From NCBI RefSeq assembly GCF_900167525.1, contig NZ_FUZQ01000005.1, forward strand, positions 124,001-188,000: 64,000 bases of DNA, read 5' to 3'. The position numbers were made by a program, and so were the translations under genes. This DNA comes from Krasilnikoviella flava (lineage in GTDB: Bacteria > Actinomycetota > Actinomycetes > Actinomycetales > Cellulomonadaceae). The first letter of the stretch is position 1. Each line of letters opens with the position of its first letter. Below are positions 8,304-16,058 of this stretch, one piece after another. The notes beneath the pieces were generated by a model. It searched no databases. It saw only the letters and a program-made list of their open reading frames with translations, and was not told the origin of the DNA.

Positions 8304-9607
8304 CGGGGGAGCCGACCAGGTCGCCGGGCCCCGTGCCGAGGCTGCTCGTCGGCGCCGCGACCGTCGAGGTCGAGGTGCCGCCGGGGACGCCCATGGCCGG
8401 GTTCGCCGCCCGCCAGGATCCGTCGCGCGGCGTGCACGACCCGACGACGGTGCGCGCGCTGGTCCTCGACGACGTCGCGCTCGTGAGCGTGGACGTCTGC
8501 GCCCTGCACGAGGACACCTGCGCCCAGGTGCGTGCCCGGCTCGCCGACGTCGTGCCCACCTGCGTCGTCGCGGCGACCCACACCCACTCGGGGCCCTGCG
8601 TCGGCCGGGGCCGGGTCGGGCGGCACGCCGCCGCGGTGCACGACGACGTCGTGGCGGCTGCTGAACGGGCCGTGCGCCACGCGCACGCGAAGAGGCGAGC
8701 CTGCGCTGTCGAGTACACGGAGGTGCGCAGTCCTGGCGTGGGCGCGAACCGCCGGCACCCCGGGCGCTCGGTCGACCTGCGCCTCCAGGCGCTGTGCTTC
8801 CGGGACCCTGCGGACGGCCGCGTCGTGAGCCGCCTAGTCGTGTATCCCTGCCACCCCGTGGTGCTGGACGCCGCGAACCTCCTCGTGTCGGCGGACTACC
8901 CGGGCCAGGTGCGCACCGTGCTCGAGGCCGGAGACCCCGGGAGCGTCACCATGTTCCTCACCGGCGCGGCCGGAGACATCAACACCGGACATCGTGCCGA
9001 GGACTCCTACCGCGCGTCAGGCACGGGGCTGCGGACGTACGCGGAGGCCGAACGTGTCGGCGCGGTCCTCGCGGACGCGCTGGGCGGGGCGGCGCGTCAC
9101 CTGGTCGGCGGTGAGGTCCAGGCGACGGCAGTCACCGAGGAGGTCGACCTCCCGCTGCTCCCGGTCGACCGGGAGCAGGTCCGTCGGGACCTCGCACGAT
9201 GGACGACCGACCTGGGGGAGGCCGACGCCGACCGGGCTGCGCTGCTCGGCGTCTGGGCCTCGTGGGCACGGGGGGTGCTGGACGGTGGCGTGCCCGAGCG
9301 CGCGACCTGGCGCGCCAGGGTCACCGCCGTGCGGCTCGGGGAGGTCGCGCTCGTCGCGCTGCCCGGCGAGCCGTTCCTTGCCAGCGGCGAGCAGGTGCGG
9401 GCCGCGAGCAGCGCTCCCGTGATCGTGCTCGGCTACAGCGACGGGTGCCCTGGCTACCTCCCGCCCCGGGAGGAGTACGCGCACGGTGGCTACGAGGTCG
9501 ATGACGCGCACCGTTACTACGACATGCCGGCCCCGTTCGCGCCCGGCGCGGCCGAGCAGCTCGTCGCCGTGGCGTGCCGCCTCGTCGGGGCCGACGATGG
9601 CCGGTAG
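8300..9607 (+). CDS. neutral/alkaline ceramidase-fold hydrolase of unknown substrate
   Basis: A 435-residue protein resembling the N-terminal catalytic domain of neutral/alkaline non-lysosomal ceramidases. Zn-site-like stretches are VAATHTHSGPCVG near residue 95, VYPCHPVVLD near 185 and FLTGAAGDINTGH near 220. Neutral ceramidases hydrolyse N-acyl amide bonds. No signal peptide is visible, so it should act in the cytoplasm, unlike secreted ceramidases. It overlaps nagA-like by 4 nt and the lacI by 11 nt. Within this operon an amidohydrolase role on an N-acylated sugar is plausible but unproven. Confidence 0.75.
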   Translation: MTGEPTRSPGPVPRLLVGAATVEVEVPPGTPMAGFAARQDPSRGVHDPTTVRALVLDDVALVSVDVCALHEDTCAQVRARLADVVPTCVVAATHTHSGPCVGRGRVGRHAAAVHDDVVAAAERAVRHAHAKRRACAVEYTEVRSPGVGANRRHPGRSVDLRLQALCFRDPADGRVVSRLVVYPCHPVVLDAANLLVSADYPGQVRTVLEAGDPGSVTMFLTGAAGDINTGHRAEDSYRASGTGLRTYAEAERVGAVLADALGGAARHLVGGEVQATAVTEEVDLPLLPVDREQVRRDLARWTTDLGEADADRAALLGVWASWARGVLDGGVPERATWRARVTAVRLGEVALVALPGEPFLASGEQVRAASSAPVIVLGYSDGCPGYLPPREEYAHGGYEVDDAHRYYDMPAPFAPGAAEQLVAVACRLVGADDGR

Positions 9608-10553
9608 GACGACGATCGTGGAGGTGGCGCGGCGGCTCGGGGTCGCGCCGTCCACGGTGTCGCGCGCCTTCAACACTCCGCGGCTGCTGAGACCAGAGAC
9701 CGTCGAGCGGGTGCGCGCGACGGCCGCGGAGATGGGGTACGCCCCGAACCAGCACGCCCGTGCCCTGATCACGGGTCGGTCCGGCGCGATCGGGCTCGTC
9801 ATCCCGGACATCACGAACCCGTTCTTCCCTCCGCTGATCCGTACGGCGCAGCGGGAGGCGGAGCGGCGTGGCCTCGGGGTCTTCGTGGTCGAGACCAACG
9901 GTGACGTCGTGCGCGAGGAGCAGCTCGTGCAGAGGCTGGTTCCGCAGGTGGAGGGCCTCGTCCTGGCGTCGTCCAGGCTCCCGGACGCGCGGTTACGTGA
10001 CCTTGCGGCGCACATTCGCACGGTCCTGGTCAATCGGGACGTCGCCGGGATCGGTCGCGTGCTCACCTCGTCACGGGAAGCGCTCGTCGAGGGCGTCCGC
10101 CGCATGCACGCCGCCGGCGCCCGCGATTTCTGCTACGTCGGCGGACCGCTCCTGTCCTGGTCGGAGGGCGAACGAAGGGACGCCATGCGTGCCATGGAGC
10201 GGGAGCTGGGGCTCCGGGTGCGCTACCTGGGGGTCGAGTCCGGGACGTACGCCGACGCGCGCGGCCTCGCGTCCGACATCGGCCCGGAGACCCGAGCGGT
10301 GGTCGCCTTCGACGACATCGTCGCCCACGGAGTCCTCGACGGGCTCACCTCACGCGGTGTCCGTGTACCGCAAGAGGTGCTCCTGCTGGGATGCGACGAC
10401 GCACTGCCCATCGAGACCCATCCCCGGCTCTCGACCATCCGCCTGCATATCGAGAGGGGGACCGCGTCAGCCCTGGACATGCTCGTCGACCCCGACGTGC
10501 GCGATGAGCGCCTCGTGGTGGAAGGCACCCTGGAGCTGCGCGAGACGACGTGA
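9597..10553 (+). CDS. LacI-family transcriptional regulator of the amino-sugar operon
   Basis: A 318-residue protein. The N-terminal helix-turn-helix is IVEVARRLGVAPSTVSRAF and the hinge follows at ARALITGRSGAIGLVIPDITNPFF; a periplasmic-binding-protein-like effector domain fills the rest. ATG 9597 lies inside the preceding gene (overlap ending at 9607). As last gene of a tightly overlapping operon it most likely acts on the 24-bp palindrome at 2733-2756, giving an autoregulated circuit relieved by a pathway sugar. Confidence 0.9.
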   Translation: MAGRTTIVEVARRLGVAPSTVSRAFNTPRLLRPETVERVRATAAEMGYAPNQHARALITGRSGAIGLVIPDITNPFFPPLIRTAQREAERRGLGVFVVETNGDVVREEQLVQRLVPQVEGLVLASSRLPDARLRDLAAHIRTVLVNRDVAGIGRVLTSSREALVEGVRRMHAAGARDFCYVGGPLLSWSEGERRDAMRAMERELGLRVRYLGVESGTYADARGLASDIGPETRAVVAFDDIVAHGVLDGLTSRGVRVPQEVLLLGCDDALPIETHPRLSTIRLHIERGTASALDMLVDPDVRDERLVVEGTLELRETT

Positions 10554-10563
10554 CCCGTGGCGG

Positions 10564-11001
10564 TCACCCGCACTCGTCGCAGATGCCCGTGGCGGGCAGC
10601 GCGGTGTAGCAGGTCGGGCAGATCGCGAGCTCCGGCTCCGGCGCGACAGGCTTGCGGGTCGGAGCGGCCGCGGCCTTGCGACGCGGGGCGGCCTGCTTGC
10701 GGACGGGGGCGGGCGCAACCGTCGCGGGTGCGGTGGCGACGAAGCCGTGCTTGCGCAGGATGCCGGCGTCGTCGCACTTCGCGTCCACCAGGTCCTCGGC
10801 ACGCGCGGGGACGCCGGTCGCGTACTTGTGCGCGACGCCCAGCACCGCCTTGGAGTCGTAGGTGCGCTCCTCGTGGGCGAACGTGTGGCCGGGGGTGGGC
10901 GTGAACCCGTAGACACCGACGAAGGCGTCGCGGCCGCGGTCGTCGTACTCCTCGATCGCCCGGAGGATGTGCTGGCGCGTCACGCTCGAGAAGGTAGCCA
11001 C
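10564..11001 (-). CDS. ScoMcrA-head-like domain protein with C-terminal zinc ribbon
   Basis: A 145-residue protein in three parts. Residues 1-75 (HILRAIEEYDDRGRDAFVGV, YDSKAVLGVAHKYATG) resemble the N-terminal head domain of the Streptomyces type IV restriction enzyme ScoMcrA. Residues 85-125 form an Ala/Pro/Lys/Arg-rich linker. The tail CPTCYTALPATGICDECG is a four-Cys zinc ribbon. There is no HNH nuclease domain. GTG 11001 has no Shine-Dalgarno, but TAACCT (11013-11008, complement) ends 6 nt before it. The 3' end abuts the lacI gene convergently. A DNA-binding role is inferred only. Confidence 0.72.
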   Translation of the reverse strand: MATFSSVTRQHILRAIEEYDDRGRDAFVGVYGFTPTPGHTFAHEERTYDSKAVLGVAHKYATGVPARAEDLVDAKCDDAGILRKHGFVATAPATVAPAPVRKQAAPRRKAAAAPTRKPVAPEPELAICPTCYTALPATGICDECG

Positions 11002-11062
11002 GGCCTCAGGTTAGTCGTGCGGGGGACCGGCGCCGACCGTCCCGGGTCGACTGTGGCGAGGA

Positions 11063-11096
11063 CCGCACCGGCGCGCCGGGCGGCGCGCCGGTGCGG
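11063..11096. terminator. GC-rich 15-bp hairpin
   Basis: Arms 11063-11077 and 11082-11096 are perfectly complementary with a GGGC loop. There is no T-tract. It sits between the start of the leftward McrA-head gene and the rightward gene remnant at 11111, so it does not follow any intact gene visible here. It may be a leftover terminator or a barrier between divergent transcripts. Confidence 0.5.
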
Positions 11097-11110
11097 GCGA
11101 CGATCGCGGT

Positions 11111-11255
11111 GTGATCGCCGCCACACCCACCCCGCCGTACACCGCCGTCATCTTCACGTCGCTGCGCACGGAGGGCGACCAGGGTGATGCCCGCATGGCC
11201 GAGCGGCTGGAGGATCGCGCGCGTGCCGAGCCGGCGGTCTGTCTAGAATCGATTC
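11111..11255 (+). pseudogene. 5' remnant of an antibiotic-biosynthesis-monooxygenase-like gene
   Basis: From GTG 11111 about 48 codons read as a familiar N-terminus (VIAATPTPPYTAVIFTSLR, then MAERLEDRAR and VCLESIR), which I recognise from small ferredoxin-fold ABM-type proteins of roughly 110 residues. The match stops at about 11255. Downstream the frame is only the out-of-frame shadow of the ABC transporter gene that starts at 11256. The remaining half is missing, so this is probably a truncated relic. Recognition is from memory of the family. Confidence 0.5.
11244..11249 (+). promoter_or_regulatory. -10 hexamer TAGAAT of a leaderless promoter
   Basis: TAGAAT ends 6 nt before the GTG at 11256, the distance expected if transcription starts on the start codon. 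No Shine-Dalgarno sequence precedes the GTG. The hexamer lies inside the relic gene, so the promoter was made or captured at the deletion junction. Confidence 0.65.
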
Positions 11256-13055
11256 GTGCGCCGGAAAGCCCTTGCCAGCACGTCCGACCAACCCCTTCTC
11301 GACGGCCGCCGGCCCGTGCGCTCGCTGCTGCGCCTGCTGGGCACGCAGCCGCGCCGCGTGACGGTCGCGCTCCTCGCGTTCGCGGTGAAGGAGACGCCGC
11401 TGTGGTTCCTGCCGGTCATCACCGGTGCCGTCATCGACATCGTCGCCGACGGCGGGCCCGTGTCCTCCGTGCTGCTCTGGTTCGCCCTGGCGGTGGCGCT
11501 GCTCGCGCAGCACTACCCGAACCACCTCGTGTACACGCGGAACTTCATGACCGTGGTGCGAGGCACAGGCGCCGCCCTGCGCAACGCGCTCGTCGAACGC
11601 CTCCAGGTGCTGTCCATCGGGTACTACGCACGCGCCAGCTCCGCCGTCGTGCAGAGCAAGGTGGTGCGGGACGTCGAGAACGTCGAGCTCATGCTGCAGC
11701 AGGTCACGCACCCGCTGCTCTCGGCGGCGATGGTGATGGTCGGCGCGGTCACGATGACGGCGATCAAGGTCCCCGAGTTCCTGCCGGTGTACGCGCTCGC
11801 GATCCCGACGGCGCTGCTGATCCGCCGGTCGATGGCGCGGCGCTCGCAGGCACGCAACGCGGAGTTCCGGCGGGAGATCGAGGGGTTCTCGGCCCAGGTG
11901 GGGGAGATGGCATCCCTCATCCCGGTGACGCGTGCGCACGGGCTCGAGCGCACCGCCGTCTCGAGGGTGGCTGACGGCGCGGACGGGGTGCGGCGTTCGG
12001 CCCTGCGCCTGGACCTGCTCAACGGGCGCGTGGCGTCCGTCTCGTGGGTCGCGATGCAGCTGCTCGGCGTGTGCTGCCTGGTCCTCGCGGCGGTGGTGTC
12101 GCTCACCGGTGTCGTCGCCGTCACGCCCGGCGAGGTGGTCCTGCTGTCGACCTACTTCGCCCTCCTCACCCAGGGCCTCACCCAGGTGCTCAACCTCGTG
12201 CCCGTCACCGCGCGCGGCGTGGAGTCGGTGCGCTCGATCGCGGAGATGCTGGCCGAGCCCGACCTGGAGCGGAACGAGGGCCGCCGGCGCGTGGACACGG
12301 TGCGCGGGGACCTGCGGCTCGAGCACGTGTACCACCGGTACGCGGACGCGTCGCAGGACGCGCTGCACGACGTCGACCTCGTGGTCCGCGAGGGCGAGAC
12401 GGTCGCCTTCGTCGGGCCGTCCGGCTCGGGCAAGTCCACGCTGCTCAACCTCGTGCTCGGGTTCGTGCGGCCGACCTCGGGCCGTCTCCTGCTCGACGGC
12501 GCGGACATGGCGGAGCTCGACCTGCGCACGGTGCGCCGGTGGGTGTCGGTCGTGCCGCAGGAGTCCGTGCTCTTCGAGGGCACGATCCGGGAGAACGTGG
12601 CCTACGGCCTCGAGAACCCGGGCGACGACGACGCCACGACCGACGAGCGCGTCCGCGCCGCCCTGCGCGACGCCAACGCGCTCGAGTTCGTCGACGCCCT
12701 CCCGGACGGCTGGGACACGGTCGTCGGGCAGCGCGGCGCACGCCTCTCCGGCGGGCAGCGCCAGCGCCTCGCCATCGCCCGGGCGCTGGTGCGCGACCCG
12801 CGCATCCTGTTTCTCGACGAGGCCACGAGCGCGCTCGACCCGGAGGCGGAGGCCGTCGTCCGCGACGCGCTCGACCGCCTCATGCGCGACCGCACGACGC
12901 TGGTCGTGGCGCACCGGCTGTCCACGGTGCGCGCGGCCGACCGCATCGTCGTCCTGGAGCACGGCCGGGTGGTGGAGGTCGGCAGCCACGACGCGCTGAT
13001 GCGCCGTGGCGGCCGGTACGCCGCGCTGCACGCGGCCCAGGCGGGGGTGGCCTAG
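11256..13055 (+). CDS. ABC exporter, fused permease/ATPase
   Basis: A 599-residue half-transporter. Six transmembrane helices lie in residues 35-320. The nucleotide-binding domain follows with Walker A GPSGSGKST near residue 390, [15 protein letters not shown] near 500, Walker B ILFLDEATSALD and the H-loop VVAHRLSTV. All catalytic residues are canonical, so a homodimer should work. It belongs to the MsbA/LmrA-type drug/lipid exporter group; the substrate is not evident. The gene is single, not paired, and appears leaderless. Confidence 0.9.
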   Translation: MRRKALASTSDQPLLDGRRPVRSLLRLLGTQPRRVTVALLAFAVKETPLWFLPVITGAVIDIVADGGPVSSVLLWFALAVALLAQHYPNHLVYTRNFMTVVRGTGAALRNALVERLQVLSIGYYARASSAVVQSKVVRDVENVELMLQQVTHPLLSAAMVMVGAVTMTAIKVPEFLPVYALAIPTALLIRRSMARRSQARNAEFRREIEGFSAQVGEMASLIPVTRAHGLERTAVSRVADGADGVRRSALRLDLLNGRVASVSWVAMQLLGVCCLVLAAVVSLTGVVAVTPGEVVLLSTYFALLTQGLTQVLNLVPVTARGVESVRSIAEMLAEPDLERNEGRRRVDTVRGDLRLEHVYHRYADASQDALHDVDLVVREGETVAFVGPSGSGKSTLLNLVLGFVRPTSGRLLLDGADMAELDLRTVRRWVSVVPQESVLFEGTIRENVAYGLENPGDDDATTDERVRAALRDANALEFVDALPDGWDTVVGQRGARLSGGQRQRLAIARALVRDPRILFLDEATSALDPEAEAVVRDALDRLMRDRTTLVVAHRLSTVRAADRIVVLEHGRVVEVGSHDALMRRGGRYAALHAAQAGVA

Positions 13056-13093
13056 TGGCCGCTCCGCCCGCTGCGCCGGGCCGGGACGACGAG

Positions 13094-13966
13094 TCAGCCG
13101 GTGGCGCGCAGGCGACCGAGCGTCCCGACGAGGTCGTCGAGCTCGCGCAGCGCCGCCTCACCGGAGCTCAGCACCACCACGAACTCCGTGACGCCCGCCG
13201 CCGCGTACCGCTCGACCAGGGCGGGCAGCGCGGTGACCGCGTGCTCGCGCAGGCGCAGCTGCACGGTGCGGCGGATCTGCGCCGGGTCGCGCCCGACGTC
13301 GGCGCAGTGCCGGTCGAGCACCTCGCCGAGCGCCGCCACCTGCTCCGGCGTGCTGGACGTGTCGTTCCACGCGTCGGCGTACCGCGCCACCAGGCGCAGG
13401 GTGCGTCGCGGCCCGGACCCGCCCACCCAGATCGGCGGGTGCGGGCGCTGCACGGGCTTCGGCTCGGCCACGGCGTCCGTGAGCCGGTAGTGCTCACCCT
13501 CGAACGTCGTGCGCGGCTCGGTGAAGAGCGACCGGAGCACCTGCAGGGACTCCTCGAGCCGGTCCATCCGGGTGCGCACGCTGCCGAGGTCGAGCCCGTA
13601 CATGGTGTGCTCGTGCTCGTTCCAGCCGGCACCGATCCCGAGCTCGAGCCGCCCGCCCGACAGGTGGTCGACGGTGGTGGCCAGCTTGGCCAGCATCACC
13701 GGGTGGCGGTAGGAGTTGCCGGACACCATGCACCCGAGCCGTACGCGCGACGTGGCCACGGCCATCGCCGCCTGCATGGCCCACGCGTCGAAGATCGGAC
13801 GGTCGTCGTCCGCGCCCAGGGAGGCGAGATGATCCATCACCCACACGTGTTCGAACCCCGCCTCGTCGGCGGTGCGCCAGACGTGGTGAAAGGTCTCGAC
13901 CGGGGCGTCCTGGGTGAGCTTGACCCCGAATCGCAGCAGCGTCCCGGGCGTCGGTCGTGGTTCCAT
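13094..13966 (-). CDS. LLM-class F420-dependent oxidoreductase
   Basis: A 290-residue luciferase-like TIM barrel: FGVKLTQDAPVETFHHVWRT at the start, HVWVMDHLA near residue 42, LATTVDHLSGGRLELGIGAGW near 97-117 and RPHPPIWVGGSGPRRTLRLVARYADAWN near 180-208, as in actinobacterial TIGR-type F420 family members. F420 use is inferred from family membership. It is convergent with the ABC exporter (38 nt between stops) and divergent from the LacI gene at 13993. CAGGAT (13978-13973, complement) ends 6 nt before ATG 13966, a weak leaderless -10. Confidence 0.85.
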   Translation of the reverse strand: MEPRPTPGTLLRFGVKLTQDAPVETFHHVWRTADEAGFEHVWVMDHLASLGADDDRPIFDAWAMQAAMAVATSRVRLGCMVSGNSYRHPVMLAKLATTVDHLSGGRLELGIGAGWNEHEHTMYGLDLGSVRTRMDRLEESLQVLRSLFTEPRTTFEGEHYRLTDAVAEPKPVQRPHPPIWVGGSGPRRTLRLVARYADAWNDTSSTPEQVAALGEVLDRHCADVGRDPAQIRRTVQLRLREHAVTALPALVERYAAAGVTEFVVVLSSGEAALRELDDLVGTLGRLRATG

Positions 13967-13992
13967 CGCCCCATCCTGGCGGGAGGACGGGC

Positions 13993-14985
13993 ATGGTGAC
14001 CATCCACGACGTCGCGCGGCACGTCGGCGTGTCCGCGGCCACCGTCTCCAACTACCTCAACCGCCCGGAGAAGGTGGCGCCCGCGACGACGGCACGCATC
14101 CGCGCCGCGGTCGAGCAGCTGGGGTTCGTGCCGAGCCTGTCCGCCCGGCAGCTGCGCTGGCAGCGCTCGGGGATCGTCGGCGTGTCCGTGATCAACGCGT
14201 CCAACCCGTTCTTCTCCGACGTCGTGAACGCCGTCGAGCGTGTGGTGGCGGGGGCGGACCTCACCCTCGTCACGGGCAGCACCCATGAGTCCCCCGAGCA
14301 GCAGGAGCGCCTCGTGGCCCTGTTCGAGCAGCTGCGGTTCGACGGGATGGTCGTGGCACCGCACGACGCGCAGATGGCCGCGCTGACGGCGCGCAAGAAG
14401 CGGGGCAGCCCGGTGGTCGTGGTGGACCAGCAGGACCCGGACGGACGCCTGTCGACCGTCTCCCTGCGGCACCGGGAGGGCGGACGCCTCGCCGCGCAGC
14501 ACCTGGTGGACGGCGGCCGCCGCCGGCTGCTCGCCGCGACCGGCCGGGCCCGGGTGCAGCAGGTGCGGCGCCGGCTCGAAGGGATGCGAGAGGTCGTGGA
14601 CCGCACGCCCGGGGCGACCCTCGACGTCGTCCACGCGGACGACCTGGGGCTGGCGGAGGGCGCCGAGGTGGGGCGCCGCATCGCCGCGGCGGCGCCCGGC
14701 GATCGGCCCGACGCCGTCCTGGCGGGCAACGACATGCACGCCCTCGGTCTCGTGCGCGCCCTGCTGGACGGCGGGGTGCGGGTGCCGGACGACGTCGCGC
14801 TCGTCGGCTACGACGACATCCCGTTCGCCACGACCGGCGCCGTCCCGCTGACCACGGTGCGCCAGCCGGCGGCGGCGATCGGGACCACCGCCGCGGAGAT
14901 CCTGCTGCGCGAGATCGACGACCCTTCGTCCCCGCGGGAGGAGGTCCTCTTCGACCCGGAGCTCGTGGTCCGGGCCAGCACCTGA
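13993..14985 (+). CDS. LacI-family transcriptional regulator
   Basis: A 330-residue repressor: helix-turn-helix VTIHDVARHVGVSAATVSNYL, hinge segment LSARQLRWQRSGIVGVSVINASNPFF, and a type I periplasmic-binding effector domain (VVDQQDPDG, DAVLAGNDMHALGLVRALLDGG, DDVALVGYDDIPFA). GGGAGGAC (13981-13988) is a good ribosome site for ATG 13993. No sugar-pathway gene is adjacent and I see no matching palindrome in the 26-nt space before it, so the target is unknown. It shares the divergent region with the LLM oxidoreductase gene. Confidence 0.9.
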   Translation: MVTIHDVARHVGVSAATVSNYLNRPEKVAPATTARIRAAVEQLGFVPSLSARQLRWQRSGIVGVSVINASNPFFSDVVNAVERVVAGADLTLVTGSTHESPEQQERLVALFEQLRFDGMVVAPHDAQMAALTARKKRGSPVVVVDQQDPDGRLSTVSLRHREGGRLAAQHLVDGGRRRLLAATGRARVQQVRRRLEGMREVVDRTPGATLDVVHADDLGLAEGAEVGRRIAAAAPGDRPDAVLAGNDMHALGLVRALLDGGVRVPDDVALVGYDDIPFATTGAVPLTTVRQPAAAIGTTAAEILLREIDDPSSPREEVLFDPELVVRAST

Positions 14986-15020
14986 GGGCACCTGAGGGGC
15001 AGGGCCGGCCGGCGCCTCCC

Positions 15021-15182
15021 TCAGCCGACGGCGGGGTCGCCGCCGAGCAGCTCGAGGTACGGGGCTATGACAGGGAAGACCCACAGGAACAGGGCCGTCA
15101 CGACGGCCGCCACCAGCACCAACGACTGCACGACACGCCAGAACGTGTTGCCCGGCAGGTGGCGGAAGATCCACGCGTACAT
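15021..15182 (-). CDS. 53-aa single-pass membrane protein, sortase E partner
   Basis: ATG 15182 to TGA 15021 on the complement encodes 53 residues: MYAWIFRHLPGNTFWRVVQS, then a hydrophobic helix (LVLVAAVVTALFLWVFPVIA), then a short acidic tail ending in GDPAVG. Small proteins of this design commonly follow class E sortase genes in actinobacteria. It starts 25 nt after the sortase stop on the same strand, so they share an mRNA. Function is unknown; a sortase accessory or membrane anchor role is inferred. Confidence 0.75.
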   Translation of the reverse strand: MYAWIFRHLPGNTFWRVVQSLVLVAAVVTALFLWVFPVIAPYLELLGGDPAVG

Positions 15183-15207
15183 CGAACGTCTCCTGCTCAG
15201 CGGTCCG

Positions 15208-15948
15208 TCAGCGAACCTGGTCGGGGGTGCCGTCGGCCCGGTCCATCCAGCCGACGAACGTCGCGTACGTGATCCAGCGGTGGTCGTTGCCGTACTCGCC
15301 GAGGGTGAGCGAGTGGCAGGTGGTGAGCGTCAGCAGGCGCTCCGTGGGCTTCTGGTCCGGGTGATGGGGCACCGGCGCCACCACGTCCACCTGGTCGGGG
15401 GTGACGATCTCGTGGTCGGTGACCTCGTAGACGTACCAGGTCTGCGCCGTCTCGACGATGATCTGGTCGCCCTTCTCCAGGTCGTCGACGTGCCGGAACG
15501 AGTTGCCGTGCGTGCGCCGGTGCCCGGCGAGGGCGAAGTTGCCCACGTCGCCCACCTGCTGCGACGTCTCGTAGTGCCCGGCCATCGCCTGGTCGAGCAC
15601 GTCCATCCCTGTGCCCTCCGCGATCGGCATGGCGTTGTTGGTCAGGCCGTACCACGCCGGGACGACGAGCGTGCCGATCGTCTCCCCGTACCCGACCGGG
15701 TCCGGGACGGGCGGGTCGTCGGTGCGCAGCTCGGCCGCCGCCGGGTTGATCGGCGGGAGCGTGGCGCGGAACTCCGTGAGCACCTTGTCGGCCTGCGCGG
15801 TGGCCTCGACCGACGTCCACCACAGCTGCCACACCACGAACAGCCCGAGCACCACGCCCAGGGTGATGAGGATCTCGCCGACGCCGCCCACGACGGCGCT
15901 GCCGGCGCCCCGGCGTCGGGCGGGTCGAGCATGGGTGGGACTCGTCAC
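15208..15948 (-). CDS. class E sortase
   Basis: A 246-residue membrane-anchored transpeptidase. One transmembrane helix (ILITLGVVLGLFVVWQLWW) lies near residues 23-41. The sortase domain carries the catalytic His in LAGHRRTHGNSF, Cys211 in TLTTCHS and Arg224 in NDHRW. Class E sortases attach LAXTG-type surface proteins and pili in high-GC actinobacteria. GTG 15948 is preferred over upstream starts because TAGCAT (15961-15956, complement) ends 7 nt before it and longer versions would run into the divergent methyltransferase gene. No sortase substrate is encoded nearby. Confidence 0.9.
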   Translation of the reverse strand: MTSPTHARPARRRGAGSAVVGGVGEILITLGVVLGLFVVWQLWWTSVEATAQADKVLTEFRATLPPINPAAAELRTDDPPVPDPVGYGETIGTLVVPAWYGLTNNAMPIAEGTGMDVLDQAMAGHYETSQQVGDVGNFALAGHRRTHGNSFRHVDDLEKGDQIIVETAQTWYVYEVTDHEIVTPDQVDVVAPVPHHPDQKPTERLLTLTTCHSLTLGEYGNDHRWITYATFVGWMDRADGTPDQVR

Positions 15949-16058
15949 GTGCGCGATGCTACGTGCTCCCCGGCCCGGTCGCGGGCCGCGGACCACGCCC
16001 CGGCGGGTCTCCCGCCGCGCCCCTGTCGCGCGGCGCGGGGTCGTGGGAACCTGGGGCG

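Noticed and set aside
11256-11974. Continuation of the 11111 frame to a 287-residue protein
   Set aside because: After about codon 48 it is only the alternate frame of the ABC exporter; composition becomes Arg/Ala shadow-like.
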